Shown here: positions 10,025-23,463 of the stretch, piece by piece
Position numbering within the stretch: position 1 is the stretch's first letter
Layout of the letters: each line of letters starts with the position of its first letter
Assembly: GCA_013397435.1 (NCBI GenBank)
Contig: VZRG01002016.1
Location: 23,402 to 87,401, forward strand
DNA: 64,000 bases
DNA from: Erythrocercus mccallii
Lineage: Eukaryota; Chordata; Aves; Passeriformes; Dicruridae
Direction: 5' to 3'
Made by a program: the position numbers and the translations under genes
Notes under the pieces: model-generated
Told to the model about the DNA's origin: nothing
Databases searched by the model: none
What the model saw: the letters and a program-made list of their open reading frames with translations, nothing else

Positions 10025-12981
10025 TGTCCCTATACACAGAAAAATACTTTCAGTATGATCAGAGAGCAGCCTTTTGAATTATGTTTGACATTGGTCAACC
10101 ATTAAAAGAGAGAGACCTAATACTTTACCAAGAAAACCCCAGGAAATGGGAAAAAGTGCTCATCAGAGGCTTAGAAAGACAAAGCAATGTTTACACGGTT
10201 CAACTTGAACATGCAACATGAGGCAGCAAGAGATAGGAGCATGGTCAACATCACGAATACTTGAAACTGGCTTTCAAAAATGATGCTATACTATGGTGCA
10301 AAAGACAATTTTAAATTATGCATTTATGAACAGTTTCCTGGCCTTGAGCGATATGAAGCTGTGAAATGGTCTGGCAAGGAGCACACAGTAAGAGACAGAT
10401 GGGGAATCAGTGCTGGGAGAGCATTCAAGCCTAGGTCCAGGAGGCAGAGGGCCAAAAAAATTCTCTTATCACAGGGACCAACCAACTTACTTTCCTCTGC
10501 ACATCCTCATTGTTTTTTCTAAAAGAGCAGGTCTCCCCTTCACCCCTTATCTCTTCCTGCCTTATTACTCAGTGAGAATTCACTCATCACTTGTAGAGCT
10601 ACATCAGCCTCATAAATGGAATGAAGTCACTGAATTTGTATGGGAGAAGGCTGGTCTTCCCAAGGTCAGCATTAACACTTTAGTTTTGTGGGAGAAACTT
10701 AGGACTGAGGCATGCTAACCTTGAAATTCAACAGCTGAGCCATGTCATCTAGTTGCTGCCCAGAGAGGCGACCAGGGGCCTAATGAATTTCTAGGTGTTG
10801 CAGTTTCACCCTTAAAATAAAGGCAAAGCTCCCACACATGAGGGGAAAAGAACATATTTTCTATCCTTCTGGAAAAGGAAAAGGGTGAGAGTTTTGAAGT
10901 GGTGATGGGGGATTTTTCAGCCCATCTGCAGTGCTAATCAGACATCTGTCTCTCTCGAACCACCTCACATGGCAGTCTGCATTTGCAAAAATGTTTTTCT
11001 CCTCTTGACTTGGAGTAGAGCAAACCTAACAGTTTTCCTGTGGCTGCCCACACCTGTGGCTCAGGATGTTAAAAACTAGATGAGGGACCAGAGTGAAGAG
11101 AGCTGAGATTATGAAAATGAAGCTACAATAGTTACCTGGACTGTGCTGACCAGCAGAGATGGAGGACAAGGCTTCCCACCTTGTTGACAGCCAAGTTTCG
11201 TGGAGTGTGGCCTGGGTGTTTGATAATATGGTTATACAATGAGCAGCTGATAAATTGCTCTTAGTTTCCCAGCTCTGTAGCCTGACATTACTTGATCCTC
11301 TGACACAGTCTGCCTCTGTCCACACACTACTTCCATTTGTTCTTGGCCTGCTGAGTTTGCTTGCTCTGGCACACAGGCTACAGGTTTATAGGAGAGGTGT
11401 TTCAGAACAAATTGCCAGCGTTGCTCTCTGCAAGAGAAGCAGCTCATCTATAAGAAGATGGAAAGATAATTGAGTTGCTGGCTCAGTATCTCATTGACTG
11501 CTGCCCTGTTTACACTGCATGTCCTGTTCTCTCTTGTCATATGTTCATACCCCATCTGATCCCATGCCCTGCCTGAGCTTCCTGAAGAGCAAGAGCAATA
11601 ACAGAGCCCTTTCCAAAAGTGCTTACCTCCTTGTATGAACATTTACGAATCTGCAGTGGTTGCAAGTACTTTTCTTGGGTGGAGTTTGTCCAAGTGCTTT
11701 TCCTGGGTCTGTACCATCCTTTGCTTATTCAGCTTTAAGGTGGTGGTTTTCTGGGGTTTGGGTTTTTTTCTTTGCAAATGCTGGCAGCAGCATATTCTGT
11801 ACACTTGTTTTGTTTTCTGCCTTTCATTTAGCAGAGGTCTCTTGCCCTCTTTGTCGATTCGGGACTTGAATCTAGGAAGGGAAGGAACTCATTTGAATAT
11901 TTTTTCAGTAATGCTGCAGAGGTGGATCACTAAAGCCAGAATTGCTGGGCTTATGATTGCACAGCTTTTAGTCGTAGATGATGAGATGTAGAAGAAAGGT
12001 GTTTTGTAGTTAAATCACTGGTATTAGACACTGGCTATTGCACAGCTTTCTCTGTGACCTTCATCTGTGTTAGATTATATTGAAGAGGCAGAAAAAGTAG
12101 AGGTTCCTACCTTTCCGCTGTATCTTTTCTGCTTAAGTGATGAATGCTTATTATCTTTATGCTCACACATAGCATTGAGCAAAATGGCAGAGTATGTTAG
12201 AACCTTCTGGTATTTCTTGGATAAGAACAGGAATTAAAAAATTGTATTTTCAAAAATATTGAGCCACTTTTGAATCCTAGTGGCGTTACTGGTATTTTTG
12301 ATTATTCAGCACTTCTGAGCATCAGGTTTCTTTGATTTCAATGCCCAGCTTTAATCACCCAGATTAGGCTAGATGACTATCTTTCTTAGCATATATCAGA
12401 TTTTATATGTATGTGTATGTCTGTCTTCATTCATGTAAGTATGCGTAGTTTGTGGTAATTCAAATTGTATCCATAAACAGGATGTCAATAAAAATAAATT
12501 GTGGTTGGAAGACTGCTGTGCATTCACAGCTGTCAGATGACTGGTTGAAGTATCTAGTACTTATGTGGTCCTACATGGAAATAAACCATCTTGTCTGGAT
12601 TTTCATACTGGCTCTAAGGTTGCCATATGTTTTCTTACTCTTTCAAGTGTGCCTATGTGCATGGGGCATTGATGTTCAGTGCCAGTCCAGTAATTAAACC
12701 TTAAGCTGTGAATGATCCTTTTTCACGCCCTGCCAGCTTCCACTCTAGCTGACTTAAAAACAAGGACAAAGCTATCCCACAGCCCTGCTCGCTCACAGCC
12801 GTGCTCTAGCAAGTACAGCTTGACCTTAGATCACTTCTAAGATCTGCAGGTTAAATATGTTGGCATCTTGAGCAAGGGCAGATAAAACTGCTCCAAAGAG
12901 GAGTAAAAAGCAGTGCAGCCTGATGGGAGGTGCTGGGCATTAGGTGATAAACTCAGTAGTTGCTTGGGGATGCCACTTTTC

Positions 12982-12999
12982 TTTTTTTTTTTTTTTTTT
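12982..12999. repeat. Poly(T) tract, 18 T
   Basis: An uninterrupted run of 18 T sits in intron 1. On the minus strand it would be a poly(A) tail, but the adjacent sequence shows no recognisable retroposed gene or SINE. The exact length may vary between individuals or by sequencing error. Confidence 0.7.
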
Positions 13000-13189
13000 G
13001 AATGCTTGGGGGCATGAGCTTGCTGTGTGTAGTGTGAGAATTGAGAAAGTGAGCTGGAGTGATAGCTGCCAGGTGAGTGGGTGCCAGTCATGCTGCCCAT
13101 GGGGATGTCTGCTTTGGGCTTGCCCAGGTGGTTAAGGGAGTCAGCTCCAATAAATCTGAGACTCAGTTGAACTCAGGTGTGATATAACT

Positions 13190-13290
13190 CCTTTGAGCTG
13201 TCATTTTAATTAATGCTAATTATTCGCATTAGCCAATTTGACAATCATCCTGAGGGACAGTGATTAAAGTCAATGTTTTTTACCAGTGCC
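13190..13290. promoter_or_regulatory. Candidate conserved non-coding block with GCTAAT palindrome
   Basis: The block contains a tight cluster of TTAATTAATGCTAAT followed by CGCATTAGCCAATTTG. GCTAAT at 13215-13220 and ATTAGC at 13228-13233 form an inverted pair around a 7-base spacer. It also contains CCAAT, a homeodomain TTAATTAA and GATTAAAG. This is the most enhancer-like non-coding block in the intron by eye. Conservation is not tested. Confidence 0.3.
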
Positions 13291-15295
13291 TTCATTGCTG
13301 CATGCTTTGCTTCAGTCACCTGATAAATGTAAATGTGAATTCTCCTGTCCTAAATGCAGAAGAAATAAGGAGAAGAGGTGAACCCAGAAACAGGCTCAGT
13401 GTAAACCTTGAACTCTGACTTGGAAGATGCCAGCCTTTGGCAGGAGTGGGGATGTCACATCAACCTGGTGTAAGCCTTGCAGACTTCCAGGGTGTGGACT
13501 GGACCATAAGCCTGGTATGGATAAGGCAGAGGTCTAGGGTATGGATATGGCTGTGCCATAATGCAGTGGGCAAAGCTTTGGCTTACAACACCTGCTGTGT
13601 CTCTGTTTCCAGCCTGTTTTATTGAACTAGTCTCCAGATTTTGCACTGCTATCTCTTAAATATTGTGTGCCTTGAGGAAGTGGTCCTGAGCTTAGTTTGG
13701 TTCCACACAGATGGGACTTCCCAGGTCAGACACAAAAAAAAAAAGGATTTGTTTTAAGAGCACTGAGATTTTTAAGAATTCAGAAGCAGAGAATGTAATT
13801 ATTCTTAAGCCTGTGAAAATCATATTTGAATCACAGTATAAAATGCTGCAGACAGTTGGATACCTTAACCCCCCATCGTGGAGCTAGAGGGATAGAAGCA
13901 CATTGAATGTAGGGATAAAAATACATGTTTTGTATAAGCCATTGTTAGGAAACAATTCTAACAGAAGCAAGGATGGTTCCTGCAATTGTTAGCATGAGAG
14001 ATTTTTACACCCCTGGGCTCCCTGCAAGGGCAACTTTAAAAAGCTATTGCTGTCAAACACCAGTGGAATAGACTGCAAATAATGAGTTTTTCCTAAAATA
14101 AGCCATCGTACAGCACAGCTGTTGGTGTTTTTCTTTGCCGTAGGAAGATGGAGGTATTGAGAAAATTACTTGGTGACTGAGTTGGCTGCTTCACCTAGAG
14201 GAAGCTTTGCAGTCTTTTTGTTCAAGCACATGTAAGTGCAGGATGGAAAAGACTTAAACGTTTCTCTTTGTCCCAAAAAACTCCTTGACTACTTAGTGAA
14301 TTTCAGGACCCAAAGTTAGTGATGCAAGGTTTGGGAGCTGATTTTTAGCAATGCTGAGTTGATATCAGTGCCAGTACTGTCTTTTGCTCGAGCCAAGAGC
14401 CAGAACAGTCAGTTTCTCTCAATTTTACCTGATCAGCTCTGCCATAGTGGCAGTCGCGGTCATCTGAGAGGTTACTCAGATGTGTCTTTCAACACCTTCT
14501 GCCAGCTCTGGCTGGAGACCCAAAAAAGCCTGGTGTGGTTTATAGTTGTAATATTTTACCCCCATTTTCCCATCTGGCATTGACCTTCATTAGAGTCAAG
14601 TGACTGGAAGCTGTCACCGACCTGCAGTGCTTTGTACGCCCTTAGGCTGCTCCATCATTGCTGGATATAAAGAACAGTGGTCTCACCCCTTATCTGCAGT
14701 ACACGACAAGTGTTGGTTCCCCCACATCCCACCTGCAGTTCTTCATCAATTAAACAAATAATGAATGAGGCGCTGGGTGTGGTCCAGTTCCACTGGAGTC
14801 AGGGTTCAACACAATAAAGCATATAGCCTCAAGGAAAGAAAAAGAAGAGGCTGAGGCTGAGATGACAGCTTTTCATGTAATGGTCTCACTAAAAATCACA
14901 TCATAAGCTTGAGTGACTGAGGTGAGCAGCTTAGAGTCCTTAGCTGGACACACAGGTTTGAGTCATTGCCCTCAAAAGAGTATTTACTGGCATTGTAAAG
15001 ATACCACAGAATTGCTCAGATTTTATCCCTGAACACCGAAGGCCTCCAACCTGCAGCCATTTGGTTTCCTGCAGAGCCTCAATACATCAGACAAAAAGTG
15101 GCCCAGCACATGGCACTTCCTCTCGTGGGTTTTTTGAGGTGTTTAGCGGGAGGCAGTTTGCTAAGGAGATTATTTTGTTCTTTTTGCTGCTCTTACTGTC
15201 AATGACAGCCAGCAGCAGAGCAAAGTGACAATGTGAAAAAACAGGAAGCAACTGCTGAGGTGGCAGCAGGAAGAAGGCAAGATATTTTTAACTGT

Positions 15296-15320
15296 TGGGG
15301 TTTTTTTTAAAAAAACCCCA
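15296..15320. repeat. Inverted repeat of T-G-run and A-C-run
   Basis: TGGGG followed by eight T is met by seven A followed by CCCCA, giving 12-base perfect arms around a single T. It could form a hairpin or cruciform. The G4/T8 half resembles the GGGTTTT tracts common in this genome, so chance juxtaposition is possible. Confidence 0.6.
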
Positions 15321-18300
15321 CGGTGATAGCTGTTTCAGCTGCCAGCCTCTCTATTCATATGAGTTGTGTTTTTTGATAGCCAGGGGGCAAGAGCAGACAT
15401 GGTGAGATCATCATCATGCCTTTCTTAGGTTAATCACACGGTACAGCAAATTTCTGTTACAGTAATGACTGGGTAGGCACTGCATCCTTCTTTTCTAATT
15501 ACATGCCATTTGGAGCAGTTCCTTTCCGTTAGGATAACACCTGTAAATGACAATGGATACATCCCTTGCCAGGTGCCTGTTATGTAAAGATCTATTTCCC
15601 TCTGTAATACTGAGCCCAGCATCTTCATTAAAATAATATGATATATGAGGAGAACTTAATTTTTTCAGACTGTGCATGAGAGTTAAATGTTATCATTTTT
15701 GGGTTTTACCTTATGCAAAAGACATTGATCCTGCTGTCAGGTCCTCCAAGGCAGAACCTCCTTGCTTACAAGGTTGGTTTTAAAATAAGAAGCACTGCTA
15801 CAATATATTTCTCTGGGCACTGATAATATGGTTATTCAGCAGCAAATCAGGCCTAATTGTCTAGGATGGTAACTCTGCTCCTGTGGATGCTTCGGCCACA
15901 AGATGAATGTTTGTATTCAGTGCACTGGGGGAATGATCTTAAGGAAGTCACAATGAAACTTCCTTCTGAGGACCTGAAAGCATGTTAGAAGTACCTAACA
16001 GCCTTGGTCTCTAGAGCTACCCTTTCCAAGACACACCCACTAAGCAGTGGTTATGTTTTCATGACCACAGAGATGTGATTTTGATCTTAGTCTAGCTTCC
16101 AGTGGATGAATGTCCATGTAAACCACATCATCCTGGTTGTTGCAAGTTGTCTGAGCAACAAAGAATTGCAAGAATTGCACGGGCAGCAAGCCAGCATTAT
16201 GCTTTCATCCCTAAAGATGATCACTCTGCTTTATGAAGTCACGTTGGCACTGCTGTGTAGGAGAAAGGCATTTATTGTTGGTGCTGCTAAACTGCTCTCA
16301 CAAAAAGCTCATGAAGGACTTTTGTTTGTCAGCTGTCAACATTCAAATGCAGTCAGCTGCGTAATATGTGTTAATGAGGGGTTAGATTTCAATATACTTT
16401 TATCAGAAAGATAGCAGGATAGGTAAGGAGTGAAATTCGCATTGGTCTTTAGAAATTCTGTTCAACACCAAATAAAAAAGTGGTCTTTGAGAGGTCCATA
16501 TGACCCTCCTGCTCACATTCCTCAAAAACCACATCTTGTTTTTGTGCAGTAGTAAGCTGAAGAAAAATAAGTAGTGGCAGTGAGCTATGTGAAGTGGAAT
16601 CACCTGCCTGATGTGGACAGCAGGTTGCTGGTTTCCTCCCACATGTATGTGTCAGGAGCGTGCATGCAGACTTCCTCCTGAAACAGGGCTTGAAGTCAGG
16701 CTGCCTTTCCTTAAAAATGACTTCCAGGGTAAGACACTGAAATAAGAGAAAACTGCTGATAAATAATGAGGCTAAACATAATAACATGGAATTAAATAAA
16801 GGTATAGCCTTGTAGGTTTTACCCACACGTTGCCTCCCTTCCAGGGTGGCCCAGGATATGAGGTAGGACTATGACTGTAGCTTATGCAACTGCTACAGCT
16901 GGCTGCCATAGTTGTTTGATTTAGCTGTTTTCATAAAGCCATTTATCCTTCCCTTTCACCTTGGAGGAGAAAGACTGATGGGCTCTTTGTGGTGCTCTGC
17001 AGCAAGCCCAGTGTACAGCAGGGGCTTTTGCACGCTTACATGCCTTGCCAAAGAAAGCCTTTCTGTCTGGTGCTGTAGCCCTGGGAGGAGTTATGCAGGG
17101 AGAGAGCCCCTGCTGCTGCCCAAGGGCCCCGTCTGCAACAGGGAGCGTGCTTGGGAGGGTGAGCTGAGTGGGGAAGTAGAGGGGCAGGATGATACGACAG
17201 AAGAGTGTGAAGATGGTGGACATTCAGCCCTCCTGTGGTTCCTGCCCATGCCAGCCTCCTCTGATGGTATATGAGGCTCTTTGGAGAGATTCTGGAGGCT
17301 GCGATTACATGAGGATCTGAGCTTCTCCTGGAAAAGGCTTTTAATCTGTGAGAAAGGAGTGAACTTTGAAGGCTCAAAACTGCAATGGCAGCAGATGATA
17401 CCACAATTCTTAATTTAAACCAGGATTTTCAGTCTCCTTGCCAGATGTTGTCTTCTAGCAGTTTTCTTGATACTGTATTTTCTGCCACTTCAAAATACTG
17501 GTTTTTCTTGCTTTAAAATGTCGGAGTGCAAGGCAAACCCATTTTCTTTCTGGGAATGTGGAAGAATTTTGATAAACCATGTTGCATCTGTAAATCCATA
17601 ACCACTTGATTCTTACTCCCACATAAACAAGGTGCTCTTGCAGCACATCCACAGCGCATAGCAGCTCGTTGCCTTTGGCCGTGGACAGAGGACAATGACA
17701 TTTTCAGCAGGGGCAGCCCAGCTTTTGGGGTTGCGTTGCGTTGTGGCATTGCTAAGAGTGCACAGGCTCCCGCCAGGATCTCATCAGCAGGTGCCAGAGC
17801 TGGGTATGAGGGTTGCTGCTTGTCTCCTGGCCAGGGCAAGATGGGTGCTGCCCACAGGGAACAGATGGGACACAGGCTGGAACATCCTGTCTCAGAGCAG
17901 AGCTATTTCCTTTTAGATGGACATCTTTCTAATTGTAGGGTAACTGCCAGCAGGACAGTAGAGCTGAATCATGCTTGATCACCACATGGGTTTTATTCTC
18001 TGTGCCTGCCTATTAAAAGCCAATTGCAAATATTCTCACACATCTGTCCCTGAGCAACTGCTGAGGTGCCCATGTGTCCCTGGACTGCTTTGAAATGTTG
18101 AGGCAAGGTCCTGCTCAGGGCTCTTGGCAGGATGTACTTAAGGTTTGCTGGAAGCTGAGAGGAATGAAGGAAGGTGCAAAGCAGTTTGCTTTGCTTTGTA
18201 TTAGTCCCAGAGGCTAGTGTACCGTTTGTTGCACTGGCTTTACGCATTTTCTCATCTGTAGGTTTTGGGCAGCAGGTTAAGCTGAGCTTTGTCCTTCCAA

Positions 18301-21300
18301 AGTGGAGTTCCCATGCTCTGCACTTTGCAGAGTTAACCTCTATACCTGGCAGAGAGATGCAAGATGGGAGGAGCCAGAAAAATGCATGTACGAATGTTTC
18401 TTCAGCATGTACAAATACTGCTAGATAAATCTTCAGGAGGTGTCAGACTAGTTGGCAGCCAGCTCCTTTTGGCGGAAAATGGCAGTGCATCTTGCCCTTG
18501 ATTTTCACATGATTTTCCTCTGTTTACTACCACTACAAGGCAAAGATGAGCTCTTAGCCCCTGTTTTTGTGTTTGGACTTATTTCCCATTTTTGCCTCCG
18601 CTGTTTCCATTTTTCATTGTGTCATAACACCTTTCTGAGCAGACCTGATAGACATTGCTGGTTGTATGTCAGCATCCAGGAGGAAGAGCTCTGAGGTCTG
18701 GTGAGGAGTCCTGGCTGGATCTGGTTTCTCCTCAGGGCTGTTCATGTGGCTCAGTTGGTGGTTCCAGCCGATTTAGTGTTGTGGTGTGCTTACAATCACC
18801 CACTTCCCTTAATGTCTGCACAGAAGGTGCTGCAGCCCTGTGATGCTGAACGTGTTGCTTCTGCTGTCCAGCTCTCTGCCTGTCTCTGGCACAGGGGTTC
18901 CTGCTTTGTCTGCAGGTCTGACCTGCAATAACATGTGCATTCCTGAGGTGTAGAAGAAGAATTGGGACTTGGGGCACCCTCTTGAAATGCCAGGCCCATC
19001 TCTGGTGGGAATCACAGATATTCAAGGTATCTGTTGGCATCTCCACCACATCTTCGCTCCCTGTCATCACAGTGAATAATTTGTCTCCTGTCAGCATCCC
19101 AAAACACACTGAAGAAAAGTGGAAGCTCTGTGTCTTGTATCTTACCTCCTCAGGCAATCTCTTTTGTATTTTAATGAATATGTCCTTGTTTTGTGCTTTC
19201 ATTTGTAGTGCTAGTCTTTTTGATCCCACAGAAAATTAGGAGAAAATAACCCATAAACCATTTTTTTCACGAGAAAACAGAATAACGAACACCCTTTGAC
19301 ATTGAAAAAAAGGTAAAGAACCCACTGGCTGCAGAATTAGAAGGATACAATTGCATTTGTATATTTAAAATTTAAAGAAATGCATTTTATTTTCTGTATA
19401 TTTAGTGCTCTAATATGACTTCAGGTGAGCCACTGTCCTTTTAGTCAGATCAGAAAATGAGAACAGAGACTGAATTCCCACTTCAGCAGATATTTATCTC
19501 TGTTCTTAACCGATGTGGCTATATAATGATTTTTGTGATGATCTGAGAGATCTTGTAAGATTAGAACTATTAAGGGCAAGTATTCAGCTCTTCTGTTTGC
19601 AGAGACAAGGTTGAAGAGAGGGCTCAAAAGAGTGTGGGACTCAAGGAATGGAAAGGTGATGAGAATAGGGAAAGGGGTGCTTGATTTGTTTGGGAGTTGC
19701 TTTTTAGTTGTTTTTATGGTTGAGGGTAGATAGAGATGCTGGAAGTCTTATTTGTGCTTTTGCAGATTTTCAGATTTCTTCCGGAAGGAATGGAAGGCAG
19801 AATGTAATGTAGGAATCTCCTGAAAACTTATTGGTTTGTATTATGAAACATGCAGACTTTCTGGTTTTGTTGACTTTCCCATAAGCAGTAAGAGTAAAAA
19901 TTGCAGTGTTGTTTTGTTGAGGGTTGGGTATTTCTGAAATAGATAGGAGTTTCTTTACATTGTCAGCATTGAGTTGCCTGGAAACTTCTTGGGATTTGGG
20001 TTTTTTTAACAGCACATGAAAAAGACCTACTCAGTTACAAGAGTCCGTGAAGATCTGCTGGCCACGCAGGGACCCTCCCAGACCATTTAAGCCAACCACA
20101 GACTTTGCCAAAGTTAGGAACCTCTGGTTGCTAAAGGTCCAAAATAATTCTTTGTTGAGATGAGATTGACACAATCAGGCAGGCTAATTTGATCTGCAAG
20201 AGTAAGGATAAGGAGAACTCTGTTGGTGTAGCAAATCTGTTCTTATTACAAAAAATTGATTTTGACCTTTGTATTCACCTCCTGTTAAAAGAAAACTTTG
20301 AATGATTGCTCCAGGTCTGGCATACAAGACTTGAAGAATTCATCAGCAATCATGATTTGTTTTGACATGTTTTTTGGCCTTCTACTGAGTTTTGTATTTC
20401 TGTTTTTCCTAAGTATTTGCTTGCAGGCAGTGCTGTTTGTTTGTTTGAATCCTCACTGTCTTGGCAGTTGAGTAGTGTTGCCCACAGGTCTCAACATTGT
20501 TCTTCATTCCTGTGTAACAGGACTCAAATTATAAAAATGAGACAATAATCATAAATGAGATTCCAATAATAAAAATGCCTTTCCCATTCTGTAATCTGTA
20601 GGGCTTCCTTGTTGCTCTCTTTCATAAGACTTTGCTTTTTTTCTGATTTTTTATTAATTTTTAAGTTAGAGTATTTTCTTAAGTTACCATGCTTATTTAG
20701 GCTACTTCAGTGCCTTTGGCTCCCATCATTAGGATGGTTTAGTGACAGTCTAGAAAACAGTTCCCATGACTTTGACAACAAAGTCTTCATAGAAGTCTTA
20801 CTCTCATAAACTAAGTCATTTGCAGAGTCATTCCAGGCAGAAGAATGATCTGTCCCCCAGCCCATATTCAAGGGTTAAGCAAAATGTCTGGACTATGCTC
20901 AGTTGTCCCACATCAGAGAATAGGTCCAGGTGGGTTTTCTGGGGCAGAATTTCTTCTGTTGATGTTGTATGTCAAGGACTGGTAGCAAAATCTCTTTTAA
21001 TTACCATATGAGGCAGACATTCAATTGTGTGTTTCGGGTGATTCTGGTGAAGAGCCACTAAACAGATGGGGAGAATTCATGCAGAATTCAGACCAGAACT
21101 AATTCATTTAATTGAAAAATTAGGAATCACTGCCCTGTTGAGTGGGTATGAGTTAAAAGATAATGCTCCAGTATGCAGATTGCCTTGCCCAGGTTTTATA
21201 TGTGAAGAGCCAAACAGATTTTCTCTGAAATCTTTATTCCTTCTGTCACTGTTTGCTGAGTAGTACATCTCATCCTAAAAATGGGGATTGATTTTGTTTC

Positions 21301-23354
21301 GTTATTTGTTTAATTTTTCTTAAATAAGCTCTGGATCTAAAAAATAAGGAAAAAAGGTATCTGACCTGCCCAGTTGTATATACTGGTTGGTTTGCATGGA
21401 TATTTGGAAAAGGAAAGAAGAGAGTAACAGAATTTAGTCCAATGGATACCCAAAGCCATCTGCTCCTCTCCTTGCAGCCCTTGGATGTTTATAGCACAAC
21501 ACGGTGAACATGGAATATCTGTCCTTCCTTCAGGACAATATTGGCTGTCCTTAAAGTGAGAACAAATGAAGGCAAGAGATGTTGTGGGCAGCCACAAACT
21601 TCCATTGATTTGCAGTTTACATACTCTGAGTACTTCTCAGAAAGCTTGGCGATCCTTTCCAGCCCTCCTGGAAAGCTGCTGTGGGGTGGTGCTGGGCTGC
21701 TGTCACAGAGTGCAGCTAAGGAACTTGGGATCCTTCAGGGGCAGGATTAGTTTGTCAGGGCTGGCTTAACCCAGCAGACTATATCTCTGTGGTTGGATAG
21801 AGCCCAAAGAGGCAGTATAAAAGTAATAAATTTTTAATACCTGGAAGACAGAAAGCTTAATGAATAAGTAATAAGCTGCAGCACTTTCCTTTTCTTAGAA
21901 AAAAAATAGATTGGCTGTATTTTTTAAAATTTTCCTTCACTGAGCATTTTTCTCCTGTTGCTCTTTTAAAGTATCCTAAGGTGCTGAAATATGGGACTGA
22001 TTTTACAGAAACTGAGGAAGTTGTACCACTGCCATCCAGGCTGAGAAAAGGAGAGTAGAGATTTTTCTGGAGAGAACTTTTGTTGATTTTGCTACTGGGT
22101 AGGGAGGGTCTGGAACAGCTGAGTGATTGCTCCACTGCTTCCAGCAGCATCTCCCTAGTAATGTAGCAAAGGACGTCCTACTGTGTGCCTGCAGAGACAC
22201 GGGCACACAAAAAGCTACAGCAATGTTCTCATCATCAGGTTAACAAAAGTTGGGTGTCTCCCTGGTGTCACACCTGTGTTTTGCTGGAAGCACAAGCCAG
22301 TGAAAGCTTTTTAAACAAGCACAGATAGCCTGCAGTTTAAAGAAGAGTGGGGTGGGATTTTATCACTGGCCACCACCACCACTCTGCTGATACGGATCCC
22401 ATCCTTTATCTCTAGCAATGTCCAGGCTGGGCAGTGCTAAGCCCTTTGGAAAGCCAACAAGCCCCTTTGGAGATCCTGTTTGAAGGGATGGTTTCTCTGC
22501 AGCCCTGGCATGATTCCAACCTGGATAACTCTGTTCTACCTGCTTAAAATCCCTCTCCCACGTTTCCCTGGGTATGGCATGAACCCCTCCTGTTGGCGCT
22601 GCTGCAATGTTCCCCTTTCAGTTTCGTACCACCTATTTGTAAGTTGATTTCTAGGTCATCTGTACCCCCATTCATTAATCAAACTGGCTTCCTTGTAATT
22701 ATTTCAAAGGATCTAAATGTGATAGCAGTAAGTATGTGCACAGCCCTGGTGTGCAGTACCTCCTCTTAGTTTCTATCTGCATCACCCAGCAGGTTGTGAT
22801 CCCTCCATATTCCTTTTACCAGCGAGGTTTGGGTTCATCCACATTAGTCTGAATTGACCTGTTGCCCCCTGTGACCGTGTCCTTGTTGGTAGGGGAGCTA
22901 GAAAGGCTGTCCTTGAGAAGAAGGGGGAACTGGTGCTCACTGAAAATGTGGAATCTACTCAAACCTAGGGATCTGTTTTTCGCATAGGCATTTCCTTCCA
23001 CAGGTGGCTTGCTAGGGAATACTATCACAGGAATTTTATTTTGTGACTCAAACTTCCACACAAAGGCTGTACCTCTTCTTTCATTTCATATTTCTTTTTT
23101 TTTCCCTTCCCTCTTGGCATGTCAGTGTTTTCATTAATGTATCAACAACACAGGAGCTGGTTTTGCTTTGTCCCTAGTATTGTTTTCTCCATCCAAACCT
23201 GAGAATTGGGAGGTTCTTGAAATCTGTGGGCTTTTTGTGACTTTCAGGCAGAATTGGGTGCTTCACTTCCCCCCCTGCCTGCAAGTATTTCTCTTCACAC
23301 TGTAAAATCAATTAGTTCTTGGTACTTTTTCTTAAATCTGACTGCTGCTAACAC

Positions 23355-23374
23355 TGTGTTTGTTTCATTAACAG
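23355..23374 (+). other. GPRIN3: Splice acceptor of the GPRIN3 coding exon
   Basis: A T-rich tract (GTGTTTGTTTCATTAACAG) ends in AG at 23373-23374, with TGCTAAC just upstream (23345-23351) as a good branch-point match. The exon would start at 23375. An in-frame TAG lies at 23377-23379 and there is no other ATG before 23464, which agrees with a non-coding lead into the start codon. Confidence 0.7.
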
Positions 23375-23463
23375 ATTAGCTTCACAGGAAACCTGTCGTC
23401 AACAGCCTTCCCAGCGAGAAAACTCCAAGGAGAAGCTGAGAACAAACATCTCGAAGACAGTCC
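23375..23463 (+). other. GPRIN3: GPRIN3 5' UTR portion within exon 2
   Basis: Eighty-nine bases lie between the inferred acceptor and the start codon. They contain no ATG and one stop (TAG at 23377) in frame with the coding sequence, so translation cannot begin further upstream in this exon. Confidence 0.65.

Larger units (their letters stand above)
900..23374 (+). other. GPRIN3: GPRIN3 intron 1 (inferred)
   Basis: About 22.5 kb of A+T-rich sequence lies between the CpG island and the GPRIN3 coding exon and ends in a clear splice acceptor. All reading frames are short (about 180 codons or fewer) and none shows a recognisable domain, splice-bounded exon or family motif. Apart from the old CR1 copy, homopolymer and T/G-rich tracts and the candidate conserved blocks listed separately, I see nothing identifiable in it. 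Intron status is inferred from gene structure, since mammalian GPRIN3 likewise carries its whole coding sequence in a downstream exon. Confidence 0.65.

Noticed and set aside
12982..12999. Poly(T) run considered as the poly(A) tail of a minus-strand processed pseudogene
   Set aside because: The sequence to its right (the would-be 3' end of the retrocopy) shows no gene-like reading frame or recognisable parent.
18732..19229. 165-codon minus-strand frame inside intron 1
   Set aside because: No domain or splice context, and it overlaps other frames on both strands; consistent with chance.
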